A stretch of DNA of 64,000 bases from Malachius bipustulatus. Lineage: Eukaryota > Arthropoda > Insecta > Coleoptera > Melyridae. Positions 1 to 11,895 of the stretch are shown piece by piece. The position numbers and the translations under genes are program-made. Position 1 is the first letter of the stretch, and each line of letters opens with the position of its first letter. Location: assembly GCA_910589415.1 (NCBI GenBank), contig OU342630.1, positions 18,757,867-18,821,866 on the forward strand, in the 5' to 3' direction. Under the pieces are notes generated by a model. It had not been told where the DNA came from. It ran no database searches and saw only the letters and a list, made by a program, of their open reading frames with translations.

Positions 1-1846
1 AAATTGAATTCGTCTTTTCTCCTGTGTATTAAATGGGACTTGTTTTCTAATCGCTATTTCGTAAGCGAGTTCTTCACTTAATAAAGCTTGAACGGGATTC
101 ATGATTGAAATCTACTAAAGTCGGTAAGGTAGGGATCGAAAAAGCTATGGACGATATGATGTATCTTTACACGTAAAGAATTTGTTTTCTACGTTTGACG
201 TAAAGAATGCCCAGGGATACGTTGCAACACTGCTCGTAGCTTTTGCGCTTGTCAGTACTATTACCAACAGCTGACTGGAAAGTTGGAAGTTAATGGAAAC
301 CTAACCTAACTTAAATCATGAGAACATGGTAAGATAATTTTCAGGGAGAGATTTTTGGATACAGTTTTCAAAGACAGCTTGACTACAGAGCTCTCATATC
401 CGAGTATCCTCTCTGTACGGAATTAAGCTTCTCTAAAACATGCTCGAGACATCGCGACGGTATAATCAACCACTCCGTAAGGCTCTCTTGCGAGTTACCC
501 CTTAGCGGCAGTGTAGCGGTAAGAAAAAGTAGGTATTTTCGCGGCACGGCACTTTGCACAAAATTAATTAGGTAGGTACACATATATTAGGGAGCAATAA
601 TGCTTAAAACTAAGTCATGCATAGCTTTAAAAAAATACATGCAGTAAGCAACAAGAGAAATTTATATAAATATCAAGTGATATCGCAGACAAATCGTAAA
701 GTTCAAATAATTATGAGATTTACTTTATGAAAATCCTAGATACATAAAAGCCAAATAAGATAAAGATAAATTGGGTTTCTTAATCCAAAGAAGTAATCGT
801 TCCACACCGGGGAGTGCCAATTGCTGCCTTCGGGCTTATTAGAGTTGCCTTCGTCTAATTCGAATCGACTCTGGGTCAATTAAAATTCGATCGTTGTTGA
901 TCACTCTGAGCAATAAAAGGTTATGTCACACTTTGCTTACTGATACGACATTTTGCCATCCTTGGAATGTCGTGCCGAGACTGGAGAGCGGGGCCCTGGA
1001 CGAAATCTCAGGATAGGAGACCGTGGTCTCCCTCTGGGGTGGCAGAAAGACTGGTGGATGGAGTCGTGTCCCGTGGGAACACGTGCCTGACACTGGTAGC
1101 GTGGTCGTCCTTTGAGGTTAGATGAAATTCGAAAATATGGGGCTCCGAATGTTGAGATCCAGTATTTAGGGGCAGGTAGCAGCAAAACCTTCAGATAATA
1201 TAGGAGATTCCTTCCATAAAAGCAGATATTCAGACGTAGAAAGTATGAAAACCAATATGGCGTCTGCGAAGACAGGTGGGGTTCAACTCCGTAGATAGGT
1301 TTTCCGACGAAATAAGATAGTACCCCGATTGATAGGGTAGGTAGAAAAGAACTATAACAATATATAAACTCTATTAGAGAAAGTTTTAGATAGTTTGAAC
1401 AATTTACTTACCCGATATAATAAATCGGTTCTTTAGATAAAGAGAAAAGGTAGGGGTGCGACTTGTCGCTTCAAGCACCGAGATTGGAAGACAAACAACC
1501 TGTTCCAGACTCGCGAAAAATGACCAATCCTTTTGCGCAACTCAAAAGGGTGTTAGTTCATCTTCCGAAACTACATCACAGGGACATCTGTGTTTCTAGC
1601 TGATCGAAAGGAAGATGGTATGAAAATAAATTACAGATTGTACTCAAAAGGTAGGGATCTTGAACTTGCCTAGTTTAGTTAGTTTTACCACTCGGCAACA
1701 GGTGGCGATGTTAGTTCGAAATTCATGTCTCAATCAAATAAAGTGGCTAGGTGGATACCTTAATACCAAAGATTTGGATAACGAGGTCCCATTTAATAAT
1801 TTTAAATGGAGCTAATTAAAGGACAAAACCTTAACGACGTTACAGT
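1..1846. other. Unassigned AT-rich tract
   Basis: No reading frame here looks like a real gene; the open frames are short and unrelated to any family I recognise. A moderately GC-rich patch at about 940-1180 has a minus-strand open frame with a weak resemblance to a LINE gag, too faint to call. The rest is low-complexity A/T-rich DNA. Confidence 0.5.
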
Positions 1847-2166
1847 ACAGTGCCTTGAACTTGAAAAATCACGATTTTCATTTGTTTATAACTCAAAAAC
1901 TTCTGAATTTAAACACCAACTGTAAAAGCCAATCTTCTTTTCTCTTCTCAGACAATCTGAAAATGCAATAACATAGGAGCATTCCATTTAAAAAAAAAAC
2001 ATAACTTTGATATGCCACTATCATATGGGACACTCTGTATACTCCAAAATAATTTTTTTTTAATTATGGCTATTGTGATTCTGTACTTGAATTTCCAAAA
2101 GTTTTTTTGAAAAAGTCCATCGTTTGGCCTACAGAGACCGCTTCGAATAAGCTGGGACACCCTGTA
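1847..2166. mobile_element. Fragment(s) of TACAGGG-type foldback element
   Basis: Positions 1847-2030 closely match 60962-61145, the right arm of the palindrome at 60392-61274, including the stretch around CATAGGAGCATTCCATTT. The tract ends at 2150-2166 with GGGACACCCTGTATA, the usual outward tip of these elements. No matching opposite arm lies nearby, so this is a truncated or composite copy. Confidence 0.6.
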
Positions 2167-3344
2167 TATCTCGGCCTTAGTTTTAAATTTTGGCTGTCCA
2201 GTACACCCCGTATATCAGATTTAATGCACCACGTTATGGCGGCTATAACGCTCCAGCTTACCGGTTGCCGCCGTCGCAGTGCAGCAGGAAAGTGTATATC
2301 TGTCCTCTAAATTGAAAAAAATTGAAAATGTTGATGTCATGATTATCTTATAATATGGGTTAAGCTAAAGCTATGAAGGTGTTTGGTGCGTTGATTTCTT
2401 GTATCTACTGAGTTGTGATCGGCTGTAACTGATAAATGTTCTTTTATTATTTCACGTGGTAAACTGTTATTGACTTTAAAAAGTGAATGTGCGTCTATCA
2501 TTTTTCCGCACTAGGAATGTACGTACGTTATTAATAAATTTAAATCAGCAGGATAATGAAAGTTTTATTCAGTATTCGTAGAGAAACTTAATTTATCTAC
2601 AAGTATTAAATTTCTCCCTAACGTAAAGTCCTTAATATGTGAAAATGAATTGAAGTGTGTATTGAAAGTTGAACCTAAATAGCGTTTAATTTAGAGTCTA
2701 AGTTCTCCAATATTCTGTTTTTAGGCGTCGCTTCTTGTTTGTAGCTGAATACAGGAATTAATAACGTGGGAGAAACTAATGAAGGCTTAATCACTGAATA
2801 TAAAGATTAAACCTTATTAAATTTCCCTAGATATGGTTTTAATGGAGCTTACATCTGTTCACTTTGAGCAGATTATCCATTATAACGTAGACTAGCCTAC
2901 ACTTTCATATGTTTGTTACTTGTGATGTCGGAAAATTTCTAAGCCGATCTGTGGATTACTCGTAATCATCTTAAGTTTTTAATAATAAGTGTGCCTAAAC
3001 ATTGTATTTCCAAAGTGATGTTACTATTATTAATATTATTATTAGAATATTTTACATCAGTTGAAGTTAAACCACATTAGCACCACACTATTCGAAAATC
3101 AATTCTTGTAGATATAGGAAAACGAATTAGACTCATAGTAAAACAGAGTTGAAGAAAATTGTTTGAGTTATTGCTCTCGGCTGCTCTTGTCGAGTTCTCG
3201 TTTCCCACTGCTTACGCTCAGTTGAGGAATCTTGTTAACCTCTTGATTTCAATATGAAACGAACAATTTGTATTTCTTTTTGAGCTCATATGTTTACCTA
3301 TGGGTCGTATTCGTTTTTACATTAATATATAAGGTAAACATACA
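2167..3344. other. Unassigned tract
   Basis: AT-rich sequence without a recognisable gene. A second tip-like motif (ACACCCCGTATATC) lies near 2204-2220, followed by a short GC-rich patch at 2235-2295. A small ATT-rich simple repeat lies near 3025-3045. Confidence 0.4.
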
Positions 3345-3715
3345 GAAATATCCTGAGAAAACTTTCAAAGCGGAACATAGCGGAATAGCATGAGAAATCA
3401 CATAATCGCAGTTTGCCGCTCACTAGCATCATCTACAAGAACAGTACTGCTGTCTATCGAAAGGGAATTCTTTCCTAAAAGCGCCGCTACCATAAACCTG
3501 CTTTTTGCTTCTTAATTATTTAAAAAATAATATAAATATTTTCAAAATAAAACATATTAGTAGTCATGGCATGCCAAATTCGAATAAGTATTATTGTCTT
3601 GGAATTTGATTTAACGGAAGAAAAAAAAACATTGAACGGCTAACTCCAATAATTATGTGTTGTTTCATATTATTCCCTTATGTCCCGCTTTGAAAGTTGT
3701 CACACGGTTTATTAT
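3345..3715. mobile_element. Old copy of a TACAGGG foldback element
   Basis: The left part (ACTTTCAAAGCGGAACATAG near 3362) and the right part (TGTCCCGCTTTGAAAGTTGT near 3680) are inverted relative to each other. Both resemble the ends of the intact 406-bp element at 59050-59455 (TTTCAAARCGGGCCATAGGG). Divergence is clearly larger here, so this is an older copy. Confidence 0.45.
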
Positions 3716-3975
3716 TCAGTATAAACAAACGATGTAATGTACTACTATTAAAACATCTGTATCTCTATAATTCAAAAATAAAAGTAAATAAACATGACAG
3801 CAACTTGAGAGTTTCAAGCTTTTTTGTAAAAATAAGACTGCATTATTTTAATGATTTATATAGTAGTGTTTTTACAAATAACTATAAAGGGATCGAGGTT
3901 GTGCTGCGTGTTAGTAAGAAACATTGTACTGAAGAGTTGGTACCAAACACGTGTCTACAATTTCCACCCCTAACA

Positions 3976-4135
3976 ACATAGGAGCATGCCATTTTTGAGA
4001 CACTTTTTACATCTTGAACATTATTTTACAATGTCCCTTGAACGGGCCTGTATCCTTTTCAAGAACATTTTTTTAATCAAGGGACATAGCCATAATCGTC
4101 CGTCCCGTATACCGTGAATAACCTTGTATATTTTA
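3976..4135. mobile_element. Foldback element fragment
   Basis: Contains CATAGGAGCATGCCATTT at its left and GTCCCGTATACCGTGAATAA with a CCTTGTATA tip at its right. Both resemble parts of the element at 60392-61274 (TTTCGTATACCGTGG...CCCTGTATA). Shortened and diverged. Confidence 0.4.
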
Positions 4136-4636
4136 AATAGATCATGTAGGCAACAAGAAGATAGCTTAGAATATTTTTAGTGTATTAAAATAAGAACTGC
4201 AGCAACGATACATTCTCCAATCAATTGTAAAGTCTTCAATTTGGGGAGACTCTGTAAGCTAAGTAACTTACTGGAGATCCACAGGCGGGGAACTGCGAAA
4301 TGATCTACGCTGGATTTACGTGTTATTTACGTCATTGCATAGACTGCAACCGAGGGGTCGCGAATTTAAAATCATTTAGATTTAAGTTACCACCCTTAAA
4401 ACATTAGATTAAATGAAAAATTGGGAACCTAGTGACTCATCGTGTAAGATTTTTGACGATCTTCCCATAATCCAGCGAAGTGCGGCGCAGAAGCAGGGTT
4501 GAGCTCAATTCAATAGCTTCCTCTAAGACTACTCATTATTAAGAAACAAATTGATATAATAATGAACCCTATCAATTACAGCAATACGATTATTGAAAAA
4601 CAATAACATTTTCTGAACAACACAACCATAATGGTA

Positions 4637-4712
4637 TGATAAAGGCAGGGACTATATTGGTGTTCCACTGGTTATTTCCAGATCATCAATCTGACATGTT
4701 ATCACCACCAGA
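4637..4712 (-). ncRNA. Decayed hammerhead copy
   Basis: On the minus strand the counterpart of the 5291-5339 motif reads TTGATGA, then TCTGG-AAATAA-CCAGT, then GGAAC, then a diverged helix III before GTC. The first core base (C to T) and the second base of GAAA have changed, so cleavage is unlikely. It shows that the palindrome contains two oppositely oriented ribozyme units. Confidence 0.5.
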
Positions 4713-5290
4713 GGCGTGTACCGAACAGAAAGAAAACAAAAATACATAAGCAAATTTATTTATTATTTATTTGTCGGAAACATATTAACTTCCAAGGCAA
4801 ATGCCATTTAATGACTGAAAGTATACAACTTTCAATTTGTCATCAGAGATTCTCACAGAGAAATTTGCAATTTTTTACTGCCATTTCTGACTGTTATTGG
4901 AAAAAGTAATTACCTTGCGAATCTCAATAAACAAATCAGAGATGGAGCTAGTCACAAAGCTGTATTCCTAAAACGGAAATAGTTTCTATGAAACAAATTG
5001 ATATAATAATAAATCATATCAATTACAGCAATTTTACAGCAGCAAAAAATTTTCTTAGAAACGACTTCCTTTCTAGGAGTACAGCTTTGTGACTAACTCC
5101 ATCTCTGATTTGTTTATTGAGATTCAGAAGGTAATTATTTTTTCGATGAGCAGTCAGGAATGGCAGTGAAAAATTGCAAAATTTCGTTAGATGGCATTTA
5201 CTGTGCAGGTCATTATGTTTCCGACAAATCAACAAGCTTATGCATGTTGGTATTTTTTCTGTTCGGCACACTCATCTGGTGGTGAAACCA

Positions 5291-5339
5291 TTGCAGGCTG
5301 ATGAGCTGGAAATAACCAGTGAAACATCAATGTCTCTGT
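5291..5339 (+). ncRNA. Candidate type I hammerhead ribozyme
   Basis: The conserved core is complete. CTGATGA lies at 5298-5304. Helix II is GCTGG (5305-5309) with CCAGT (5316-5320) around a 6-nt loop. GAAA lies at 5321-5324. Helix III is minimal: ACA at 5324-5326 pairs with TGT at 5331-5333 around TCAA. Together with C5334 this gives a GTC cleavage site. Helix I forms from GCAGG (5293-5297) and TCTGT (5335-5339) with two G-U pairs, and can be prolonged by TGGT/ACCA pairing farther out. A very short helix III is typical of metazoan retroelement hammerheads. Self-cleavage has not been tested. Confidence 0.65.
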
Positions 5340-5699
5340 CTTTATCATACCATTAGGATTGTGTTTTCCAAAAAAACGTTATGGTTTGGACTAATAATTA
5401 CCTGAATGGCGACAATTATTTTCAATTAACCACTCATCGAGATAGACCTTGGCTGCATTCACTTTTTGGAAGCGAGTTCTACAGTGACGACGTCGCATCA
5501 CAATAGAGAAGGGACTACCATAATCGAGCTCGACGTGACCAAAGCGTCAAATTGGAAGAATAAAGTCTGGCGAAGATCAGTCTCTTTATGTTCGTAAGAA
5601 ATAAGGGACCTGAGTGACACAATGTCGTAGTGCGTTACGACAGTATAGCTAGCTGATAAGGCAACGCTGTTTAGTTTTTGTTAGTTTAGTTATGTAGGG

Positions 5700-6990
5700 T
5701 AGGTCGATTAGGACTCCTCCACTGCGACCAAGTTGGTCTGTAGTGGCTTACACCTAAGCGTGTCACATCCGTTCCAACAGGCGAGCGCTCCAAGAAGTCG
5801 ATGGCAATAGAGGTTGAGAGTATATCGAGGTCTCTTGCTGAGAGATATTTTCTTTCGAAGTTTCGAGCGCTTCCCAGAGGCGTGCACTTGCATAGGACAT
5901 GTTCTGCTATTTATTCATCCTCTAAACAAAGGTGACATTCTGCGTTATAGGCTAGACGAATTCTTTGTAAGTGATGGCTCTTTTTACAGTGTCCTGTGTA
6001 CACTCCAATTAGGGCCCTAGGGCTTACCGTTTTCTAGCTTCAGTAGTTTTTTAACTCTGGTTTCGATGGTCCTTCAATGAAGGCCTTATAGAATGAGTCA
6101 ATCCTTCTAGACTTCTCCAGTTCTGGTGAACTTTATTTTCTGCCCAGGTGTTCATTGTTGTCTTGGCAATATTTTAAGATATGTCGAACACTGGTTCTGG
6201 TCCTGTGAAATTGGATTCAGTTCCCCTTCTGGCCAGAGAGTCAGCGATTTCGTTCTATCCAAAGGCGGTGGAATTCAGACCAGGGAAAAGTTATTGCTTT
6301 TAACAACTGCATTGAGTGCTGTTTGACACTTCCATACCAGTTTCGAGTTGTCACGGATGAAGCAAAGGGCTTGACCGTCTGAGAAGATTTTTATGGGTTT
6401 CCGCGTGCAGTGAATTTCATCCATCATCTGTGCGCTGAATGCAACTGCATAAAGTGCTTCCTGAAAAACTGTTGCATGTTGACCCAGGTTGAGAAGTATT
6501 CTATTCTCGACCTTATGCTCCGGATCCAGATTCTGTTGGAGTCTTGGAGCCGTCTCTATATCATACGAGGTCTGCTTTGTGGAGATCATTTGTGTCGCGC
6601 TCCCATTCATCTCTGCTTGGAAAGAGGATGCTTGGAGAGAGGAAGGCATTGTGATGACGAGCATAGAAGACTGTGACTTAGAATGTCCTCTACTAGTCTG
6701 GTCCGCTCCATGACAGAAGTCATTGGTGTGTTTCGCACCACCTATAACAGTCTGTACGTTGTTAGTCTTGCCTGTTTATCCCAGTATATGTGGAGAGGAG
6801 GTGGATCCAGAAGGATTTCCATAGTTGTCTGCAGTATGGTGCTCATTGTTCCACTAATCGCTAGTCTCTGTAAACTTTAAAGTTTCATATGGGCCAAGGC
6901 TTGTAAGCCTTTGGACCACCAATCTACTTAGCCAGTGTAGCTTGTAGATTACATATAGTCAGTGTATTTGCTTGTGACCAATGCCCCCGG
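5700..6990 (-). pseudogene. 3' remnant of a LINE (RNase H and C-terminal part of ORF2)
   Basis: The minus strand keeps a recognisable LINE ORF2 tail in broken frames. An RNase H-like stretch lies at 6275-6664 (QEALYAVAF with the family's glutamate, then IKIFSDGQAL with an aspartate). It continues into a WIP-like motif just downstream. At about 5860-5990 a C-terminal zinc-knuckle-like segment reads CHLCLEDE, stop, IAEHVLCKC. Upstream (about 6720-6890) is the region that in these elements precedes RNase H (LLDPPPLHIYWDKQARLTTYR). Several stops and frame breaks make it dead. It is a different family from the LINE at 31-59 kb; an R1/LOA-like assignment is only a guess. Confidence 0.7.
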
Positions 6991-8339
6991 TCCTTTCACA
7001 GATCTATTTGCAAATCCTTAAGAAGAGCTTTGATCTGTGTAGCTCTGTACAGCCTACGTACTATTTTTGTCGTGAGTATGACAACTCTGTGACTTCGGTT
7101 GGTTTGGACCGATCGATTGTGAGCGAAAAGGAACCGATTTGATTGCAAATGCTCCTCTGCCATTGGATAGCTTGACTAGTGCGATTATGAAAATTTGTAT
7201 TTTAATGAGACCCATTAAAGCACTGGTGATTCATATTTAATATGCATATTAAAGGTTGGGAGTAGAAAAAAAAAATTATGACAAAATGACAAAGTCCGAT
7301 TATTATTATACTTCTTTTATTGTAGGCTTACCTACAATACATGCATCAACACTACGTACAACATAACGTCAAGGTCAGAGTAGAAGTAAGCATAGCAATA
7401 AAATGTGAAACAATTTAATACTTAATTAGAAAATGAATTGTTCTTTACACATGTACCATTAACCTAAATCTGAAATATGGCAGCTTTATCAATTAAAACG
7501 CTTTACGAAATCTCTGGCACAGCAGAAAAGTGAGTTATAGAGAAAGGGTCATTTAACAGGAAATGCCTTTCTAGCTGCGAAACAATATAAGAAGGAGACG
7601 GTGTGATACTAGGTAAAACAAATCTATTTCAACTTGGTACGTCTAACACAATAAGTAGAACGAGACAAAGACACATTAGAGTAGTTACTAGTTATCTTAC
7701 AAATTCGTGACGTCACTCAAAATTAGTATGCGAAGCATATTTACCATACATAATAATATTCTCTTATGCATGGATTCAGACAACAGTAATCAAGTAATGA
7801 AATTTATATGTGTGAATTATTATACTTCATGAAGGGCTGCATGAATTAAAAAGTTTACTCACTAGACGGAATTGGTGAATTTTACGAGGTACAGTTCATC
7901 TTATTGCTTTGCGTAAACTAAAGGGTGTTTTTTTAATTGTATAAAACTTTCAAATTAAAATAAAACACACAAAATACTTGCTATTAGGAGCCATGGTTCT
8001 GGCTTTATTATAAAGAGAATTTTATGCCATTAATAGCACTTAACTTTGGGCATATATGTCCCACAGCTGACTCATATAAATCGCAGTCTGGAAGATCAAT
8101 TATTATCATAACTTTTTCGAGCATCTGGGGCTACACCATTCTACTATACACAGACTACTTTAATAACTTGTACTTGTACTCGTTTAATCAAAGCTTTTGT
8201 TTTATTTAGATACCTATCGTTGAGTATACCAGGGTCAATTTTATTTATCCTCAACACAACACTATGTTTTACAGCAGCAACAACAATTAGGAAATCTTCT
8301 TCTTGTAGTGTCATACCCACGCACTGGGCGTAGGCTTGG
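6991..8339. other. Unassigned AT-rich tract
   Basis: No gene recognised. Contains a short IR-like TTTATTGTAGG...CCTACAATAC at about 7315-7340 and general A/T-rich DNA. Confidence 0.4.
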
Positions 8340-9000
8340 TCTGGCATATGTCTGTGGTGACCAAGCTCTCAGTTTACACAGACATATTATGGGACCTTCC
8401 TTTTTGTGTAGAGTTGGTAAGTATCTTAAAAGCATTAGGTAACACCTTAATATTGACTTTTATTTTTCTCAGAAGTGTATTTTTTTGAGAAGGGCACCAG
8501 CAAAAGGTACCGTAGCCGTGAACGTCTGAATGGGTGAGTAGCGCCTCAACCTATTTTTTCACGGTAAACAAGTTACATAAATGTACAGGGAAGACAAGGT
8601 AAGAATTACAAGGAACCTGACAACCTATAATGCTCTTTTGAGCCCCTCTTCTGCACGGCAAAAGCCCTCAATGATCCATACGATCCCCCCAAAGCATAAT
8701 GTTAGGTGGGACTGTACCAAAGCATAGTGTGCCATCAATAGAGTTTGCAAGCTCACCGGTGAACTCAAACATCCGAGAACATGTATGTCACTAGAAACCC
8801 TCGCACATACCGAATCGACATTAGTAGACCACGTCATACGTTGATCAATTCCAATGCCAAACAGACAAATGCCCTCCTGAGAGGGAGCATTCCTATCAGT
8901 CGTAAGGGTATTTGTTTGCATCTTGTCATAATTTAAATACATTATATTGTGGTCAAACCAACTCGAAACCTGCTCTACCACACCGTTGTCGCGTGCTCTT
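8340..9000 (-). pseudogene. LINE reverse-transcriptase C-terminal fragment
   Basis: The minus-strand frame ending at 8625 shows the region following the YxDD block in many insect LINEs. It has a WFDHNIMYLNYDKMQT stretch, then FGIGIDQRMTWSTNVD (the usual LGI-ID-LSW-H motif), then LMAHYALVQSHLTLCFGGIVW (the usual YYAL-SHL-YGI-VWG motif). Immediately downstream (8340-8620) the strand continues with ILTLSSLYIY, a typical thumb/C-terminal motif, with frame breaks. The catalytic part is absent. It appears to be an isolated, decayed fragment, unrelated in frame to the remnant at 5.7-7.0 kb. Confidence 0.7.
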
Positions 9001-9039
9001 TTTCTTTTCTTAGGTTGTCCTCTCATAATAGTTATTTAT

Positions 9040-9156
9040 GCAACAAGTGCATAAAGTGGTACTTTTTCTCACGACTGGGAAGTTTGACCGCATGAGCCGC
9101 AGGCGAATGCGGCAATCCCAGAAGTGAAAAAAAAAGGCACTTTATGCATATGTTGC
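9040..9156. repeat. 117-bp imperfect hairpin
   Basis: GCAACAAGTGCATAAAGTG at the left pairs with the inverted CACTTTATGCATATGTTGC at the right. The match continues inward through TTTTTCTCACGACTGGGA and its partner, down to GCATGAGCCGCAGGC. Almost the whole segment can fold on itself. It may be a very small MITE or a cruciform-forming repeat. Confidence 0.6.
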
Positions 9157-9165
9157 ATACAAAAT

Positions 9166-9915
9166 TTTATCTACGAGTGACTTAAATTAGAACTAAAAGT
9201 TATTATTATAAAATAAAATCTTTCCAATGCATTCATATCTTATGTAAGTGTTTCTTTGAAGCTATTAAGGTTTTTTTCATCACGTCAGTTCATAAAGGTG
9301 ACATATCTTTATGAACATCTTTAGATTTTTGAGGTAGGTACCTAACAGATTTTGTGCAGCCATATTTGATTGAATAATAATTTCTTCTAGTGCGGAAGAT
9401 ACTTCATTTATGATTAAATGTAAACATAAAATATGTCAATTATATAGCCACATTTGATTGAAAAATAATTTCTTCTGGGGTAGAAGATATTTCATTCATT
9501 GAATCATCTACAATGATATCCATTTTAGGTAACTAAACGACGCAAAACACAAAATATTAATTGTAGGTACATAGATCTGGCGCACTGCTAATAAACTGCG
9601 ACGTTTCTCTAGTATAGGTTGATGTCAACAAGCATTTGGAGCGGTTGGCATCGGGATACTATGTAATTCAGCGTTCAGCGTTTCGTATTGCAGTGCGAAT
9701 GCCCCGATCGAGCCAACTGAGCCGAGCCGCTAGCGTTCACTAGAACTTCCACTAGGCGAGCGTGCATTAACGTGTCAGATTTAGAGTTAAATAATGAACC
9801 GCTACGGCACTTTATTTCACCCGAACTACTTTATTTAACTCTCCAAGATAATCATACATTTTATGAACTAAGAAACGTCTAAAAAAGTGCATTTTATGAA
9901 TCACTCGTAGATAAA
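9166..9915. repeat. Segment bounded by 15-bp perfect inverted repeats
   Basis: TTTATCTACGAGTGA at 9166-9180 is repeated exactly inverted at 9901-9915. The interior (750 bp in all) has no coding capacity. It could be a small non-autonomous DNA element, but I see no clear target duplication. Confidence 0.35.
9358..9500. repeat. Direct duplication, period about 89 bp
   Basis: The segment CCATATTTGATTGAATAATA...GAAGATACTTCATT (from about 9360) recurs from about 9449 as CCACATTTGATTGAAAAATA...GAAGATATTTCATT. The two copies differ by several substitutions. Confidence 0.6.
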
Positions 9916-11891
9916 CATTTATATGAGGTAATTTCCATAAATTTTTCTTTATATGATTAAAGGAAAGATAATATTATATTTAGTGAATGGTAATATAGCT
10001 AGGCTATGCGATATTCAAGGGTTGTAGGACATCAGTTTCAAGTAAACGCACCTCAAAGATGTATATGGAGTGATCTGTTTGACAGGTTGATGGCTTACGT
10101 TAACAGACGATTATTTTTCATTTCTATCGAAAAAAAAAATTATTCTGATGCAAGAACTCGTAGTTGGTGCCTTTTACTGGAAAAAACTTTCCCTTTTCTG
10201 TTTGAGACGTTAACCGTGTAACATGATTTGTATTAATTAATTTATTTTTAAATCGTTTGTGATGTTTGTGTTTCTAAGCTAGATTTACGAAATAAAATTT
10301 AAAAAGAAGGATTTAAAATAGTAAATAACGGAGAAACGAACATTACATGGGGTTAATGTATCACTTTCAACATAATTTATGAATATTCACGGGGAAATTT
10401 CTCGTCTTATTTCACATGTTTCGATTTGGGAGTGTTAGAGATATTGATTATTTGTGTTATGATATCTTCTACTCGTGGAAGTTTAATTATTATTATCAGT
10501 TGTAAATATTTTGATTAATTTATTACCTCGCCTAATATTTGAACCGAGTAATTCACCCTGTCTTGGAAATTGGCAACTTTTCAGTTTTATTATCAATGGC
10601 GTCATAGCCACTTTAGTTGACACGAGCCATAATTTAAAGTGTGAAATAAAATTAATTAAATCAAATAAAATATCATTTAGTTAATACTTTCTAAAGAAAT
10701 AATACAAGCGTTCCGCAAACCTGAGCGCTCGCGGCTGCGGTCACGGTGACTGTTGCGGTGGCGTTCAGATGTAAGACATGTTGATAACATGTCGATGACA
10801 ACAGGTGTGGCCTAGGACTTGCAGTAGCGATCTGTGTCGCGTTCTGAAGTGCAGTCGTGGCTAGGCGCTATCTGTTCGGTGTGGTCAGAGAAAATAAAGG
10901 AAGAACATTTTACCATCTAGTTAACCATGAAAAAATAATATTAGCAAGAAAAAAAATATGGTCAAGATGGAAAACTCTTTGAACGTTGAAAGTAATACTG
11001 TACCTATGCACAAAAAAATTAAAAAAAATTAGTATTCATAATAATATCCCTAAACAATGTACAGAAATATACAGATGGTTGCAAAAAATAGGTCAAGTCT
11101 CAGATTTGTTTTGTCTAAAAAACTGGATTCCTTCAGGTAGTTTTTCACATATTCCTCTTTCAAGATAGAGGGTGTTTGATACCGTGTTGGCTAGAATATG
11201 CTGGGCATTGAATTTGTTAAATCGACAGGGATAAAATATTTTACCACACGTAAATGCAAAAGAAAAAGCGACAGACACAGACATCCAAAACGAACTACTA
11301 CTTCTTTGCCCTTTATTTGGGAAAACCTGTTGGGTAAACATATGTTATTATTATTATTATTAGGTATGTAATTTTTCAAAGTTATATTAATGAAATTTCA
11401 CAATAAATTGAATGTTTCATCTTGAATGTTTCGTCTTTAACTGCCGGTGATGTTGTCGAACGTATCATTTATATTCTTTACAAAGAAGAGACCGGGAGTA
11501 GTCCCGACTATATAGGCTGATTCTCTTAGGGCGCCTATTGAAAAAAAACAATTTCTAGTCTTCAAATATTTAGTTTAAATATCTAAAGCACATTTAAAAA
11601 TTGCAAAAGAAGCTTGCCTTTGATTCTTTGAATGGGACACCTATAAATGATGTCTCCACAAGGCGAGGAAAAAATTCTACCACAGATTTCTGAGGCTTGA
11701 ATATGACGATTTAACCGAAATTATTTATATCAAAAATGGCACCCTTTTCAAGATACATCCCTTAAAATTGGTAATACAAATACTTATTTTCCAGAATAAG
11801 TCAAAAATGGATTAACTGAGAAACTTCAATTTTTTCACATTCTACTAGCCTACTAGCAAATATTGGCATACCAGGTGTTCCTATTTTTAAT
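9916..11891. other. Unassigned tract with (TTA)n microsatellite
   Basis: AT-rich DNA. A GC-richer island at about 10715-10890 has no recognisable frame. A TTA trinucleotide run lies at about 11344-11361. No gene is supported. Confidence 0.4.
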
Positions 11892-11895
11892 GTCT

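Larger units (their letters stand above)
4541..5375. mobile_element. Palindromic repeat carrying hammerhead-type ribozyme copies
   Basis: The left arm (about 4605-4985) and the right arm (about 5057-5375) are imperfect inverted repeats around a short AT-rich centre. The centre (from about 4988) is repeated directly at the left edge (4541-4590): ACAAATTGATATAATAAT followed by ATCAATTACAGCAAT. The right arm carries an intact-looking hammerhead core on the plus strand, and the left arm carries a decayed copy on the minus strand. Inverted partial copies plus hammerhead motifs are known for terminal repeats of Penelope-like elements and for retrozymes. No reverse transcriptase is visible here, so which of these it is remains inference. 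Confidence 0.55.

Noticed and set aside
937..1185. Minus-strand frame possibly from a LINE gag
   Set aside because: Only a faint resemblance (RPRYQCQ and a few basic residues), no proper CCHC series, and no neighbouring LINE parts in order.
4839..4870. Second CTGATGA on the minus strand as another hammerhead
   Set aside because: It is followed by CAAATTG and AAAG, with no helix II and no GAAA at the proper distance.
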